Shown here one piece after another: positions 8,209 to 16,482 of a DNA stretch of 64,000 nt (the first letter of the stretch is position 1; every line of letters begins with the position of its first letter). The stretch spans positions 2,418,001-2,482,000 of the forward strand of contig NC_013523.1 in assembly GCF_000024985.1 (NCBI RefSeq), given 5' to 3'. The translations under genes and the position numbers were made by a program. This DNA comes from Sphaerobacter thermophilus DSM 20745. Its GTDB lineage: Bacteria; Chloroflexota; Chloroflexia; Thermomicrobiales; Thermomicrobiaceae. The notes below the pieces were generated by a model. The model saw nothing but the letters and a program-made list of their open reading frames with translations. It was not told the origin of the DNA and did not search any database.

Positions 8209-8934
8209 CTAGACCGTCGGGAGGGTGACCCCCTCGATCGCGAGCAGGTGCCACTTGATGGCCAGTCCGCCGGTGTAGCCGCCGATCGTCCCGTCGCTGC
8301 GCACCACGCGGTGGCACGGCACGACGATCGGCACCGGGTTGCTGCCGAGCGCATTGCCGACGGCACGGGTGGCCCCCGGCTGGCCGATGATGCGCGCGAT
8401 GTCCCGGTAGGTCACCAACCGGCCGAAGGGGACCTGCGCCGTGGCCTCCAGCACGCGGCGGGTGAAGGGCGACACGGCGGCCAGATCGACCTGCAGGTCG
8501 AAGTGCTGCCGCGCTCCGGCGAAATACTCCTGGAGCTGGGTGGCGTAGGGGCGCACCGCATCCGGATCGTGCCGGGACACCAGCCTCTGCGACTCGGCCC
8601 ACGCCACGATCTCCGCCTCGGTCCCGCCATAGTCCACGCGGCACAGCCCGCGCGGAGACACGGCCACGAGGAGCGGGCCGACCGGGGAGTCGATCCGGTC
8701 ATAGGCCACGATCGGCAGGGTGTCGAGCAGGCTTCCGCCCGGCGGCGCGACGGCGCTCCGCTCGGCCATCTGGTCGAGCAGGCCGGCCAGCGCGCGGCCT
8801 TGCGCCACCTCCCGCGCGCACGCCGCGCAGGTGGCAGTGTGCCGGTCGATCGCCGCGACGGCCTCCGCTCCGAGGTCCCCGGCGACCAGGGCCGGGATGC
8901 GATCGACGACGTCCTTGCAGCTCAGTTCCTGCAT
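8209..8934 (-). CDS. Anti-sigma zinc-finger domain fused to O6-methylguanine-DNA methyltransferase
   Basis: A 241-residue two-domain protein. Residues 1-60 form a ZAS-type anti-sigma domain with Cys6, His32, Cys36 and Cys39 in the classic H-X3-C-X2-C finger. Residues about 75-240 form an Ogt/MGMT alkyltransferase with the DNA-binding helix around TYRDIARIIGQPGATRAVGN and the active-site motif VPCHRV (acceptor Cys207), ending in GGYTGGLAIKWHLLAIEG. There is no membrane segment. The ATG overlaps the end of the preceding ECF sigma gene by 13 bases and has GAGGTGG upstream, so both products are translationally coupled. The alkyltransferase should repair O6-methylguanine by irreversible self-methylation. 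The fusion suggests alkylation-controlled sigma release, analogous to Ada, but this is inference. Confidence 0.88.
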   Translation of the reverse strand: MQELSCKDVVDRIPALVAGDLGAEAVAAIDRHTATCAACAREVAQGRALAGLLDQMAERSAVAPPGGSLLDTLPIVAYDRIDSPVGPLLVAVSPRGLCRVDYGGTEAEIVAWAESQRLVSRHDPDAVRPYATQLQEYFAGARQHFDLQVDLAAVSPFTRRVLEATAQVPFGRLVTYRDIARIIGQPGATRAVGNALGSNPVPIVVPCHRVVRSDGTIGGYTGGLAIKWHLLAIEGVTLPTV

Positions 8935-9470
8935 AGCCCCACCTCTTCGAGTTCCGCCGCGAACTGTGCGCGCAGCTTCCGCACCGCCTGGTAGACGTTC
9001 GCCCTGGCAGCGTCCTCGCTCATCCCGAGGGATTCGGCGATCTCAGCGTAGCCGAGGCCCTGGAAGCGCCGCTGGGTCAGAGCAAGCCGCTGCTTCACCG
9101 GCAGCGCCGCGATCGCCGCCTCGATCCGGTCGAGGAGATCGCGCCGGTCCAGATCCCCCGCCGGGTCGCCGTCGACCGCGACCGGCTGCGCTCGGGTCAA
9201 CGTTGCCGCGGCTCGTTCGCCGGTACGCCGCCGGCGCAGGGCGTTCAGCGTCGTGTTGGTCGCGATCCGGTAGAGCCAGGCGCGGTAGTTCGGCGTGCCC
9301 TGGAGACCGCTGAATGCTCGGAACGCGCGCAGGAAGGTCTCCTGACACAGATCCTGCGCCTCACCGTCATGCCGAACCATCCGGTAGATGTAGGCGTAGA
9401 TCTCCGCCTGATGGCGCGTCACCAGATCCTCGAAGACCGTGCCCCGCGTGCTCCCCGCGCTGTCGGTCAC
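8922..9470 (-). CDS. ECF-type RNA polymerase sigma factor
   Basis: A 182-residue sigma-70 family protein. Region 2 runs over about residues 15-80 (HQAEIYAYIYRMVRHDGEAQ, DLCQETFLRAFRAF, NYRAWLYRIATNTTLNALRRRR). Region 4 covers about 115-168 (ALPVKQRLALTQRRFQGLGY, AEIAESLGMSEDAARANVYQ). The start is GTG at 9470, with GGAAGGGG just upstream. The next gene, overlapping by 13 bases, encodes the cognate zinc-finger anti-sigma domain fused to an alkyltransferase, so this sigma factor probably directs a DNA-alkylation or related stress response. The upstream 100 bases show no convincing sigma-70 promoter. Confidence 0.9.
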   Translation of the reverse strand: MTDSAGSTRGTVFEDLVTRHQAEIYAYIYRMVRHDGEAQDLCQETFLRAFRAFSGLQGTPNYRAWLYRIATNTTLNALRRRRTGERAAATLTRAQPVAVDGDPAGDLDRRDLLDRIEAAIAALPVKQRLALTQRRFQGLGYAEIAESLGMSEDAARANVYQAVRKLRAQFAAELEEVGLCRN

Positions 9471-9573
9471 TCCGTTCGCCCCTTCCGACGGGATCGGCTG
9501 CTCCCTACAGAGTACGACACGCGAGGGGACGGTTTGTGAGATCGCACCCGCCGGCAGCCCGCTTCGCCATTGC

Positions 9574-9693
9574 TGTCATCCTGAACGGAGCCGGGGCGGC
9601 GAGAGCCGCCCCCGGCGACTCCGTCCGAGCCGAAGGATCTCTCGGGTGCGTGGTCGGTCCAACGCGAGATCCTTCGCTTCGCTCAGGATGACA
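9574..9693. repeat. Intergenic palindromic repeat, CCTGAGCG/AAGGATCT family
   Basis: The arms TGTCATCCTGAACGGAGCCG and ATCCTTCGCTTCGCTCAGGA face each other across about 80 bases. It belongs to the same family as 2637-2812 and 30737-30836. The remainder of the gap 9471-9810 shows nothing else. Confidence 0.65.
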
Positions 9694-9810
9694 GACCGCG
9701 GCCGGTTCCGGTGTACCCCGGTAGTTCGTCGAATCCCATCAATCCCGCCCCGGCGTCGTTTCGCTAAGATTGGCTCGAGGGCAGCAGGCGAGGAGGGAGC
9801 TGTCAGGACC

Positions 9811-10317
9811 ATGGCGAGTACGACGCGGCTGACGCGGCGCGAGTTCTTCCACGACGTCGTGGCCCACACCCGCGCGGCGCTGCCCGGAGACCTGGCCTCC
9901 TTCCAGACCTATGCCACGATGAACCTCGTCAAGCTCCACTACGGCCAGCCGCGCCTGCACTACGAGGTCTGGACCAACGCCCGCGACAACCACATCGAGA
10001 TCGGGCTGCACTTCGAAGACGGCCCGGAGAGCACTGAGGCCCTGATCGGCTTCTTCGACCGCCACATCGTCGAGATCAAGCACGAGCTTGGGCCGGACGT
10101 CGAGCTCGAGCGCTGGACGCCCTCCTGGGGTCACCTCTTCACGCTCCTCCCCTACCAGCCGCTCACGGAGGATCTGGCACGGGAGGTCGGCGAGCGACTG
10201 GCGCGGATGATCGCTGTGCTCCAGCCGCTGCTGGACGAGGCCAGCGCCCAGGTGCGGCTGAGCCGCGGCACAGGGGAGGGAAACCGCCGTCAGCGACGCT
10301 ACCGGCGAGGGCGCTGA
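9811..10317 (+). CDS. Conserved hypothetical protein
   Basis: A 168-residue soluble protein starting MASTTRLTRREFF; the ATG at 9811 is preceded by AGGAGGGAGC and CAGGA. The first residues look like a short basic lead, not a signal peptide. The core alternates strands and helices (LHYEVWTNARDNHIEIGLHF, then IEIGLHFEDGPES, ELERWTPSWGHLF, LQPLLDEA), an arrangement reminiscent of nuclease-like DUF4268-type folds, but I see no certain catalytic motif. It is monocistronic. Function not assigned. Confidence 0.6.
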   Translation: MASTTRLTRREFFHDVVAHTRAALPGDLASFQTYATMNLVKLHYGQPRLHYEVWTNARDNHIEIGLHFEDGPESTEALIGFFDRHIVEIKHELGPDVELERWTPSWGHLFTLLPYQPLTEDLAREVGERLARMIAVLQPLLDEASAQVRLSRGTGEGNRRQRRYRRGR

Positions 10318-10420
10318 GGGCACGGCAGGGTGCAGCAGATGCGCGAAGGATCGCGTAGACTTTGACCGGGACGGGGAGGGACGGATCAACCGCGCCGAGG
10401 AGAGAGGAAGGACCGGGCCA

Positions 10421-10846
10421 ATGGAGACCTGGCTGCCCCTGCTGAACACGACGCTGATCGTCATCAGCGGTATCTCCCTGTTGTTCGGCTACTACTTCAT
10501 TCGCCGGGGGAACATCGACAGACACCGGCGGGCGATGCTGACCGCGACGGTCTTCGCCGGGCTTTTCCTGGTTGTCTACGTCGCGCGCTTCTTCCTGATC
10601 GAGACCAAGATCTTCACCGGTGAAGGCTGGGTACGCGTCGTCTACTTCATCATCCTGATCAGCCACACGATCCTGGCGACGGTGATCGCACCGATGGTGC
10701 TCATCACGCTCTACCGGGCGCTCACCCGCCAGTATCCCAAACACCGGCGCATCGCCCGGGTCACACTGCCGCTGTGGCTCTACGTCGTCGTGACCGGCTG
10801 GCTCGTCTACCTGATGCTCTACCAACTGAGCTTCACCCAGACGTAG
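10421..10846 (+). CDS. DUF420-family membrane protein
   Basis: A 141-residue integral membrane protein with four helices. The pattern matches DUF420 (the family of the cytochrome oxidase maturation protein CtaM): NTTLIVISGISLLFGYYFIR, then GNIDRHRRAMLTA with conserved His, ISHTILA with His in helix 3, and HRRIARVTLPLWLYV before helix 4. The conserved histidines suggest heme or copper-related work in oxidase assembly. GAGAGAGGAAGG lies upstream of the ATG at 10421. No oxidase subunits lie nearby. Confidence 0.75.
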   Translation: METWLPLLNTTLIVISGISLLFGYYFIRRGNIDRHRRAMLTATVFAGLFLVVYVARFFLIETKIFTGEGWVRVVYFIILISHTILATVIAPMVLITLYRALTRQYPKHRRIARVTLPLWLYVVVTGWLVYLMLYQLSFTQT

Positions 10847-10997
10847 CCACGCGCCGTATCGGGCGCTCCGCGCCGACACGCCGTATCGCGGGCAAGCCGG
10901 TGACCAGCGCCCTCGCCCGCGGGGCAACCTGACGCGGCTGCATCCGCCACGCGGAAGCCACCAGCGCCGTATTCCCGCCGACCGAGAGGGGGGACCG

Positions 10998-11529
10998 ATG
11001 CCCGTGGATACGACGTCGCGCGATACCGCGGTTGTCACCTTCCGGCCGCGACCGTCCCGGGGCATGGCTCGTCGCCGTTGCGGTCGGCATTGTCGTCCTG
11101 ATGGTAGCGCCGCTGCTCCCCGTCGCCGGGGAGATCCCGCTCCCGATACTGCTGGTCAATGTGGGCATCGGCCTGCTCTTCGCGATCCCGTTGCTGGTGC
11201 TCGCTGCCTGGATTCCGACGATGCGGTACGAGTTGGACGACGAGGCGCTGACCCTGCGGTACGGTCCGATCCTCCGCTACCGGATCCCACTCGATGAGAT
11301 CCAGGAGATGCGCCGCAAGAACCTCAAGATCTCGCTCTGGTCGAGTATGCGGTTCCCTGGCCTGGCTCTGTTCACGGTCCCCTACGCCGATGAGGGCCGT
11401 GTCAAGATGTGCGCAACCGCCGCCGCCGACCGCATCCTGTAGATCGACACACGCCGCGGCACCTACGGCGTCACCCCGGCGGATGAGGAGGCGTTCGTCG
11501 CGGCCGTCCGGGCGCGGATCGGAGCGTAA
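10998..11529 (+). pseudogene. Disrupted bacterial PH-domain membrane protein
   Basis: The ATG at 10998 with an excellent GAGAGGGG site reads 22 codons (MPVDTTSRDTAVVTF) and then leaves the frame that carries the two membrane helices (AWLVAVAVGIVVL and GIGLLFAIPLLVLAAW) and the PH core (MRYELDDEALTLRYG, YRIPLDEIQEMRR). This implies a frameshift near 11060. The core then meets an in-frame TAG at 11440 exactly before IDTRRGTYGVTPADEEAF, the normal C-terminal end of such domains, which continues to TAA at 11527. Two lesions indicate a decayed gene; sequencing error is the alternative. An internal TTG at 11032 could still start a truncated 136-residue product. Confidence 0.7.
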
Positions 11530-11532
11530 CCC

Positions 11533-12309
11533 GTGCCCGGCATCTACATCATGGCGGTCATCACGGTGAGCATCTCCGCCGCCGCCTACACCGGGCTGCT
11601 GCGCATCGTCACCCCACACTGGAGGCGTTACCTGTGGTTGGCGCTGCCCGCCCTCCCGCTATCGGCCATCGTCAACCGGCTGATCAAGCAGCCGATCGGC
11701 GAGGGCGTCGCGGCCTGGGCCGGAGTGAGCACCGACCAACTGGGCACGGCACCGCTCTGGTTCCTGCTCTTCCTCCTGCTCCTCTCTCCGCTCACCGAAG
11801 AGGCCATCAAGATCACACCGCTGCTGCTGCCGCGAGCGCGGGCGTGGCTCGGGAGCCGCGACGGCGCGCTTTGGACCGGCTTTGCCCTCGGCGTCGGCTT
11901 CGGCATCGGTGAGGCCGCCTTCATCGCCTACGGGATCGCCCAGAGTCCCGACTATGCCGGGATGCCGTGGTACCTTTTCACCGGCTTTCTTAACGAGCGC
12001 TTCATCGTCTGCTTCGGCCACGGGGTCATGACCGCCGTGCTGGTCACCGGCCTCACGCAGGGCCGTCCGCTGCGTGGCTATGTGGGGGCCGTGCTCCTGC
12101 ACACGGCGGCGAACGCCGGCGCCCTGGCCTATCAGGCGGGATGGGTGCCGGTCGAGATCGCGACGCTGTCGCTCACCGTGGTCGTGCTCCTCCTGGCCGT
12201 GATCTTCGAGCGGCTCCGGCGGCAGGCCTTGCGGGAAACCTCGCCCGCGGCACACGACGCCGAGGAGGTCATCCTCTTCCGCCGCAACCGGACCGACGGC
12301 GGACCCTAG
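11533..12309 (+). CDS. PrsW/CAAX-protease-like polytopic membrane protease
   Basis: A 258-residue protein with about seven helices. The likely catalytic elements are PLTEEAIKI (EEXXK), GIGEAAFIAYG in a second helix, FGHGVMTAV and the final LLHTAANA, the Glu-Glu/Glu/His arrangement of the PrsW-type intramembrane metalloprotease clan. The start is GTG at 11533, three bases after the end of the PH-domain remnant, with GGAGC upstream; the two were probably one operon. The C-terminal tail is charged and cytosolic. The family is implicated in site-1 cleavage of anti-sigma factors; the target here is unknown. Confidence 0.65.
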   Translation: MPGIYIMAVITVSISAAAYTGLLRIVTPHWRRYLWLALPALPLSAIVNRLIKQPIGEGVAAWAGVSTDQLGTAPLWFLLFLLLLSPLTEEAIKITPLLLPRARAWLGSRDGALWTGFALGVGFGIGEAAFIAYGIAQSPDYAGMPWYLFTGFLNERFIVCFGHGVMTAVLVTGLTQGRPLRGYVGAVLLHTAANAGALAYQAGWVPVEIATLSLTVVVLLLAVIFERLRRQALRETSPAAHDAEEVILFRRNRTDGGP

Positions 12310-12417
12310 CTCGCCCCTGGCTACATCCTGGTTCGTGCCACGTCGTATGCTTAGGGGCGGCGCGTGGCGCGTGGGACACCGGAGTCACCACGACGCGAGG
12401 TGAGCGGTGGAGAGCGG

Positions 12418-13344
12418 ATGACCAGCACAGCCGACCACGCAATCGTGGTCCAGCATCTCGTGAAGAGCTACGGCGGGAAGCGCGCCGTCGACGACCTGAG
12501 CTTCTCCGTCCGCCGCGGCGAGATCTTCGCGCTGCTCGGCCCCAACGGTGCCGGCAAGACCACCACCGTGGAGATCCTGGAGGGTTACCGCGCTCCCGAC
12601 TCCGGGACGGTGCACGTCCTCGGCCTCGACCCGCAGCGCGACGCCGCCCAGCTCAAGCAGCGGATCGGCGTGATGCTTCAGCAGGGCGGCATCTACCCCA
12701 CCGTCACCGCATCCGAGTTGCTGCACCTCTTCCGCCACTTCTACCGCGACCCGGAGGACCCGGAGGCACTGATCGATCTGGTCGGGCTGCGTGAGTCGGC
12801 CCACGTCCGTTACCGGCAACTCTCCGGCGGGCAGCAGCGGCGACTGGCCCTGGCCGCGGCGCTGATCGGCAAGCCGGAACTTCTTTTCCTCGACGAGCCG
12901 ACGACCGCGATGGACCCCCAGGCGCGCCACCTCACCTGGGGCATCATCCGGGAACTGCGCGAGCGCGGCCTCACCGTCCTGCTGACGACGCACTTCATGG
13001 AGGAGGCCGAGCGCCTCGCGGACCGCGTCGCGATCATCGACCACGGCCGGCTGATCGCGCTGGAGGAGCCGAAGGTGCTCACCCAGGCCAATGCCGAGGA
13101 GGTGCAGTTCACCGCTCCGCCGGGACTCGACCTGGCGACGCTGGCGGCGCTCCCGGCTGCGAACAGCGCGCGCGAGCCGCGCCCCGGCTTCTATGTCATC
13201 GCCACGACGCGCCCGGCCGACCTCCTGGCCGAGGTGACCGCCTGGGCGCGCGACGCCGGGATCCTGCTGAACGACCTGCGTGTCGGCCACGAGTCGCTGG
13301 AAGACGTCTTCCTCCGGCTCACCGGCCACGAGCTACGCGAGTGA
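12418..13344 (+). CDS. ABC transporter ATP-binding protein (CcmA/DrrA type)
   Basis: A 308-residue ATPase. Walker A is GPNGAGKT (residues 41-48), the signature is LSGGQQRR, and Walker B is LFLDEPTTAMD, followed by the switch histidine in LLTTHFMEEAERL. The C-terminal 80 residues form the extra domain seen in exporters that pair with ABC-2 permeases. The ATG at 12418 follows GGTGGAG; an upstream frame extension to 12364 lacks a ribosome site. The permease gene follows after 13 bases. Together they form an ABC-2 exporter for a drug, lipid or polysaccharide; the substrate is not evident. Confidence 0.88.
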   Translation: MTSTADHAIVVQHLVKSYGGKRAVDDLSFSVRRGEIFALLGPNGAGKTTTVEILEGYRAPDSGTVHVLGLDPQRDAAQLKQRIGVMLQQGGIYPTVTASELLHLFRHFYRDPEDPEALIDLVGLRESAHVRYRQLSGGQQRRLALAAALIGKPELLFLDEPTTAMDPQARHLTWGIIRELRERGLTVLLTTHFMEEAERLADRVAIIDHGRLIALEEPKVLTQANAEEVQFTAPPGLDLATLAALPAANSAREPRPGFYVIATTRPADLLAEVTAWARDAGILLNDLRVGHESLEDVFLRLTGHELRE

Positions 13345-13357
13345 TCCGGAGCAGACG

Positions 13358-14083
13358 ATGAGCGCGCTGCTGGCGCAGACCCGAATGGAACTCCTCCTCT
13401 CGCTGCGGCGGGCCGAGGGCGTGCTGATCACCATGATCGTCCCGGTGATCCTCCTCATCTTCTTCGCCTCGATCGGCCTGAAGCCGGACGGCTACGAGGA
13501 TCCGATCGACTTCCTGCTGCCCGGCATGCTGGCGCTGGCGGTCATGTCCGCAGGGCTGGTCAGCCTGAGCATCCGCACTGCCTACGAGCGGAACTACGGC
13601 GTGCTCAAGCGGCTCGGCAGCACCCCGCTCTCGCGCCCGACCCTGATCGGCGCCAAGATCCTCTCGACTGTGGCGATCCAGGTGATCCAGATCGCCATCC
13701 TGGTGGGAATCGCGGTCGTCGGTTACGGCTGGCGTCCCAGCGGCGCGTTCTTCGGGGCGCTGCTGGCCCTCCTCCTCGGCACGGTGGTCTTCGCCGGGCT
13801 GGGGCTGCTGATGGCCGGCGCGCTGCGCGCCGAGACGACGCTGGCTCTGGCGAACGCCCTCTACATCGGGTTCCTCCTGCTGGGCGGGATCGTCTGGCCG
13901 GTGGAGGAGATGCCGGGGCTGCTGTCGATTCCGGCGCGGCTGCTTCCCTCCAGCGCCTTCGCCGACGCCCTGCGGGAGACCCTCAGCGCACAGCCCACCC
14001 TGCCCTGGGTGAACTTCCTGATCCTTGCCGCCTGGAGCATCCTCGCCATCGTCGTCGCCAGCCGCACGTTCCGGTGGGAGTGA
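13358..14083 (+). CDS. ABC-2 type transporter permease
   Basis: A 241-residue permease with six helices: TMIVPVILLIFFASIG, LPGMLALAVMSAGLVSL, IQVIQIAILVGIAVVGYG, ALLALLLGTVVFAGLGLL, LYIGFLLLGGIVWPVEEMPG and a C-terminal LILAAWSILAIVV. The short amphipathic stretch with ERNYGVLKRLGSTPLSR after helix 2 is the ABC-2 coupling region. The start at 13358 gives MSALLAQTRMEL. It is co-transcribed with the ATPase ending at 13344. Confidence 0.85.
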   Translation: MSALLAQTRMELLLSLRRAEGVLITMIVPVILLIFFASIGLKPDGYEDPIDFLLPGMLALAVMSAGLVSLSIRTAYERNYGVLKRLGSTPLSRPTLIGAKILSTVAIQVIQIAILVGIAVVGYGWRPSGAFFGALLALLLGTVVFAGLGLLMAGALRAETTLALANALYIGFLLLGGIVWPVEEMPGLLSIPARLLPSSAFADALRETLSAQPTLPWVNFLILAAWSILAIVVASRTFRWE

Positions 14084-14085
14084 TG

Positions 14086-14223
14086 CGTGAGGCGTCATGC
14101 GTCATGCGTCATACGTCCCCCTCACCCCGGACCCCTCTCCCCTGGTGGGAGAGGGGGGAATAACGGAATGCGCACTACGCACTACGGGTGACGTATGACG
14201 CATGACGGGTGACGCATGGCGCC
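14086..14223. repeat. Composite repeat: heptamer arms around a CCCTCTCCC palindrome
   Basis: The left arm carries tandem GCGTCAT heptamers (GCGTCATGCGTCATGCGTC), the centre is CCTCACCCCGGACCCCTCTC with its inverse GGGAGAGGGGGG, and the right arm carries the inverted heptamers (GACGTATGACGCATGACG) plus a CACTACGCACTACG pair. It separates converging genes. Confidence 0.7.
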
Positions 14224-15741
14224 TCACGCCTCACCGACCCGCACGCTCACCGTGTGGTAACCGGTGGCGCCGTCGGGGAGGGGTGGGCGCTCTTCGGCAT
14301 CCTGGACCTGTCCCTGGCCGTCGTAGGCCCGCGCCATCTGGCGGTAACGGCCGGGATGGATCGGTGTCCACTCATACCGCCAGAGGACCCAGGTCAGCGG
14401 CGAGAGTGGCTCGTCGAGCGTCGCGGGAACCCAGGTCTCGCCGTCGTCGGTCGAGACCTCGACTCGGGAGATGCCGCGATCCCCGGCGAATGCAATCCCG
14501 GCGATGAGCGTCGGCTGCCCGGCGACCAGCGTGCGGTTGGACGCCGGGACGTCGATCCGCGACATCGTCTGCACCGTCGCAATGTCGCTCCAGCCCCGCT
14601 CTTGCCAGTAGCCCTGGAAGTCGTAGTCGACCGCCTCGATGCGGGTGATCCACTTCACGTTCTTCATGCCGAAGATGCCCGGCACGATCAGGCGCAACGG
14701 GTAGCCATGGGACTCCGGCAACGGGGCACCGTTGAGGTCGTAGGCCAGCAGCGTGTCCGGGTGCAGCGCGGCGACGAGCGGGATCGAGTCGGCGTAGTCG
14801 TCGGCGGCGTGGAGCACGATGTCGAGCACTCCCGGCCGGAGCCCGGCCTCGGTCAGCAGATCGCGCAAGGGGAGCCCGGTCCACTCCCCAGTGCTGATGT
14901 AGTTGCCGCCGACCGGGTTGCTGATGCACTCGAGCGTGGTAATCCGCTGCATCGTCGGGCGGGCGCGCAGCTCTTCATAGGTATAGGCGCGCGGCCGCTC
15001 GACCTGCCCGTCAATCGTCAGCCGCCAGTCCGGCACCGACACACTGGGGTCGAAGAAATTCTTGGAGACGATGTAGAAGTCCTCGGTCGGCGTCAGCGGC
15101 GTGGGGAGCTGCCCTGAGGCCGCGCCCGGCGCCGCCTCGCCACGTTCGGCCATCTGTAAGCCGAAGCGGCCGAGGAAGAGCACGGCCAGACCGGCCGGCA
15201 CCCCGAACCCGGCCAGGCGCAGGATGCGCCGCCGCGCAGGGTCGATCTCGCGGCCACTGCCACCGGCCCCCTCCAGGCCGAGCACCAGCGCCCCGGCGAA
15301 GACCAGCGCGATGACCAGGAAGCCGAGCGCGGTGCGCCACAGCCCGGCCGAGCCGTCGCGCCCGACCAGGCCGATCGCTCCCAGCGGCGCCACCACGAAG
15401 GCGAGCACCGCCCAGGTCGCCGCGGTCAGGCCGAGGAAGAGCACTCCCGGGGACACGCCGCGCCGCGCCAGCCGCGCCACCAGCACCGCCACGGCCCCGC
15501 CCAGGAGCACCTGCGCGATGATCACTCCCGCCAGGGCCAGCGGCTTGGCCTGGGACTCCAGGCTCCCCAGCAGGGTGCCGAACAGGTCTAGGGGGATCAG
15601 GATCGTCAGCCGGTCGGCGATGAGTTGCAAGGGGACAGGCACGCCCGCCAGTGCGCCGAGCGCGAGCATGACGACCGCCGCCAGGAGCGCAGCGACCGCC
15701 CCAGCGGCGAAGCCGGATCGGCTGGGAGCGGGATTGGCCAT
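14224..15741 (-). CDS. Membrane-anchored sulfite-oxidase-family molybdopterin enzyme
   Basis: A 505-residue protein. The first 190 residues hold about five membrane helices (GAVAALLAAVVMLALGALAG, ALAGVIIAQVLLGGAVAVLV and so on). Residues about 215-400 form the oxidoreductase molybdopterin-binding domain, with the molybdenum-ligand cysteine in TLECISNPVGG and the cofactor-binding HGYPLRLIVPG. Residues 400-505 are the Mo-cofactor oxidoreductase dimerisation domain (GISRVEVSTDDGETWVPA). The catalytic domain should face outside, tethered by the N-terminal membrane bundle. Sulfite is a possible substrate, but YedY-like reductase activity cannot be excluded. A small unknown gene lies 44 bases upstream. 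Confidence 0.85.
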   Translation of the reverse strand: MANPAPSRSGFAAGAVAALLAAVVMLALGALAGVPVPLQLIADRLTILIPLDLFGTLLGSLESQAKPLALAGVIIAQVLLGGAVAVLVARLARRGVSPGVLFLGLTAATWAVLAFVVAPLGAIGLVGRDGSAGLWRTALGFLVIALVFAGALVLGLEGAGGSGREIDPARRRILRLAGFGVPAGLAVLFLGRFGLQMAERGEAAPGAASGQLPTPLTPTEDFYIVSKNFFDPSVSVPDWRLTIDGQVERPRAYTYEELRARPTMQRITTLECISNPVGGNYISTGEWTGLPLRDLLTEAGLRPGVLDIVLHAADDYADSIPLVAALHPDTLLAYDLNGAPLPESHGYPLRLIVPGIFGMKNVKWITRIEAVDYDFQGYWQERGWSDIATVQTMSRIDVPASNRTLVAGQPTLIAGIAFAGDRGISRVEVSTDDGETWVPATLDEPLSPLTWVLWRYEWTPIHPGRYRQMARAYDGQGQVQDAEERPPLPDGATGYHTVSVRVGEA

Positions 15742-15785
15742 GATGGACTCCTCTGTGAAGCGCCGCCCGGGACGTTCTGTCTATT

Positions 15786-16043
15786 CTACGCCCCCTCGGG
15801 CCCGCCGGTTGTCTCCCCGCGCCACCCGGCGCGTGCCAGGGCTGTCTCCAGGTCGAAGCGCGCGATCGGCGCGCGGTAGACCTCACGACCATCCCGCTCG
15901 AAGGTGACGATGGTAGTGCCGATCCGCACCTCCAGGCCCGGCAAATCCGGGTGGGTGAGCAGGTAGATGGCGGTGGTTTCGTAGTAGGTCTGGAAGCCGA
16001 GTGCGCGCAGTCGCTGTACGATCGCAGCGGTTGAACCGGCCAC
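15786..16043 (-). CDS. Hypothetical small protein
   Basis: The frame is open from ATG 16118, but GTG at 16043 has GAGGAGGGC three bases upstream and the conserved-looking part begins there (VAGSTAAIVQRLRALGF). A GATAAT box overlaps the 16118 ATG, which favours the shorter 85-residue form. The rest reads as a compact alpha/beta fold (TTAIYLLTHPDLPGLEVRIG, TIVTFERDGREVYRAPIARF). It precedes the sulfite-oxidase-type gene by 44 bases on the same strand. No family recognised. Confidence 0.5.
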   Translation of the reverse strand: MAGSTAAIVQRLRALGFQTYYETTAIYLLTHPDLPGLEVRIGTTIVTFERDGREVYRAPIARFDLETALARAGWRGETTGGPEGA

Positions 16044-16150
16044 GACGCCCTCCTCTCGGCTGGCAGTCACCCGGCGAGAACGTGACAGCCGCGGATCGTG
16101 TGCGGCTGCCTGCTCCATTATCGCGCAGCGGCCGGCGGCCGCGCCGGGGC

Positions 16151-16184
16151 CGGGAAAAGATGAGGGGCCGTCAGTGACGGCCCC
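16151..16184 (-). terminator. Rho-independent terminator
   Basis: On the minus strand GGGGCCGTCA and TGACGGCCCC form a hairpin (16184-16163) followed by TCATCTTTT. It ends the short transcription unit that starts at the promoter near 16510. Confidence 0.7.
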
Positions 16185-16220
16185 GGGTACAGGGAGGGAG
16201 GGAAGAAATGGTCGAGGTGT

Positions 16221-16460
16221 TCAACTGCTCCATCGCGGCGGTCTCAACCGCACGAGCCGCCGGGAGTGCGCGAGGAGCCAGTCCCGATGGAGTGGACACG
16301 CGACGGCGTAGTCGGAACGCACGCCCGGCGACGTTGTCACTGCCAGCGGGCGGGTGTAGCGGTTGAGCCGAGATCCGCGTGCCTGCCGGAGATCGAAGCC
16401 GTGACAGCGGCTGATCCGCGCTCGGTACCACCGCGTCCGTTGCTGTGGTGACCTTCGCAT
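16221..16460 (-). CDS. Possible small basic protein, or spurious frame in a short RNA unit
   Basis: An ATG at 16460 with GGAGGGG five bases upstream opens a 79-residue Arg-rich frame (MRRSPQQRTRWYRARIS to the end LRPPRWSS). It has a strong promoter 50 bases upstream and a hairpin terminator 40 bases downstream, so the unit is probably transcribed. Third positions look less GC-biased than in neighbouring genes, so the frame may not be translated and the product may be an RNA. Another frame (ATG near 16431) is also open. I recognise no family. Confidence 0.35.
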   Translation of the reverse strand: MRRSPQQRTRWYRARISRCHGFDLRQARGSRLNRYTRPLAVTTSPGVRSDYAVACPLHRDWLLAHSRRLVRLRPPRWSS

Positions 16461-16482
16461 CCTGCCCCTCCGGCCCCGGTCT

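Noticed and set aside
11440-11442. Pyrrolysine insertion at the in-frame TAG of the PH-domain gene
   Set aside because: The same gene also has a frameshift near its start, so decay or sequence error explains both; nothing nearby suggests pyrrolysine biosynthesis.
14086-14223. Tandem seven-base repeats considered as a CRISPR array
   Set aside because: Units are seven bases without spacers of 30 bases or more, and no cas genes are present.
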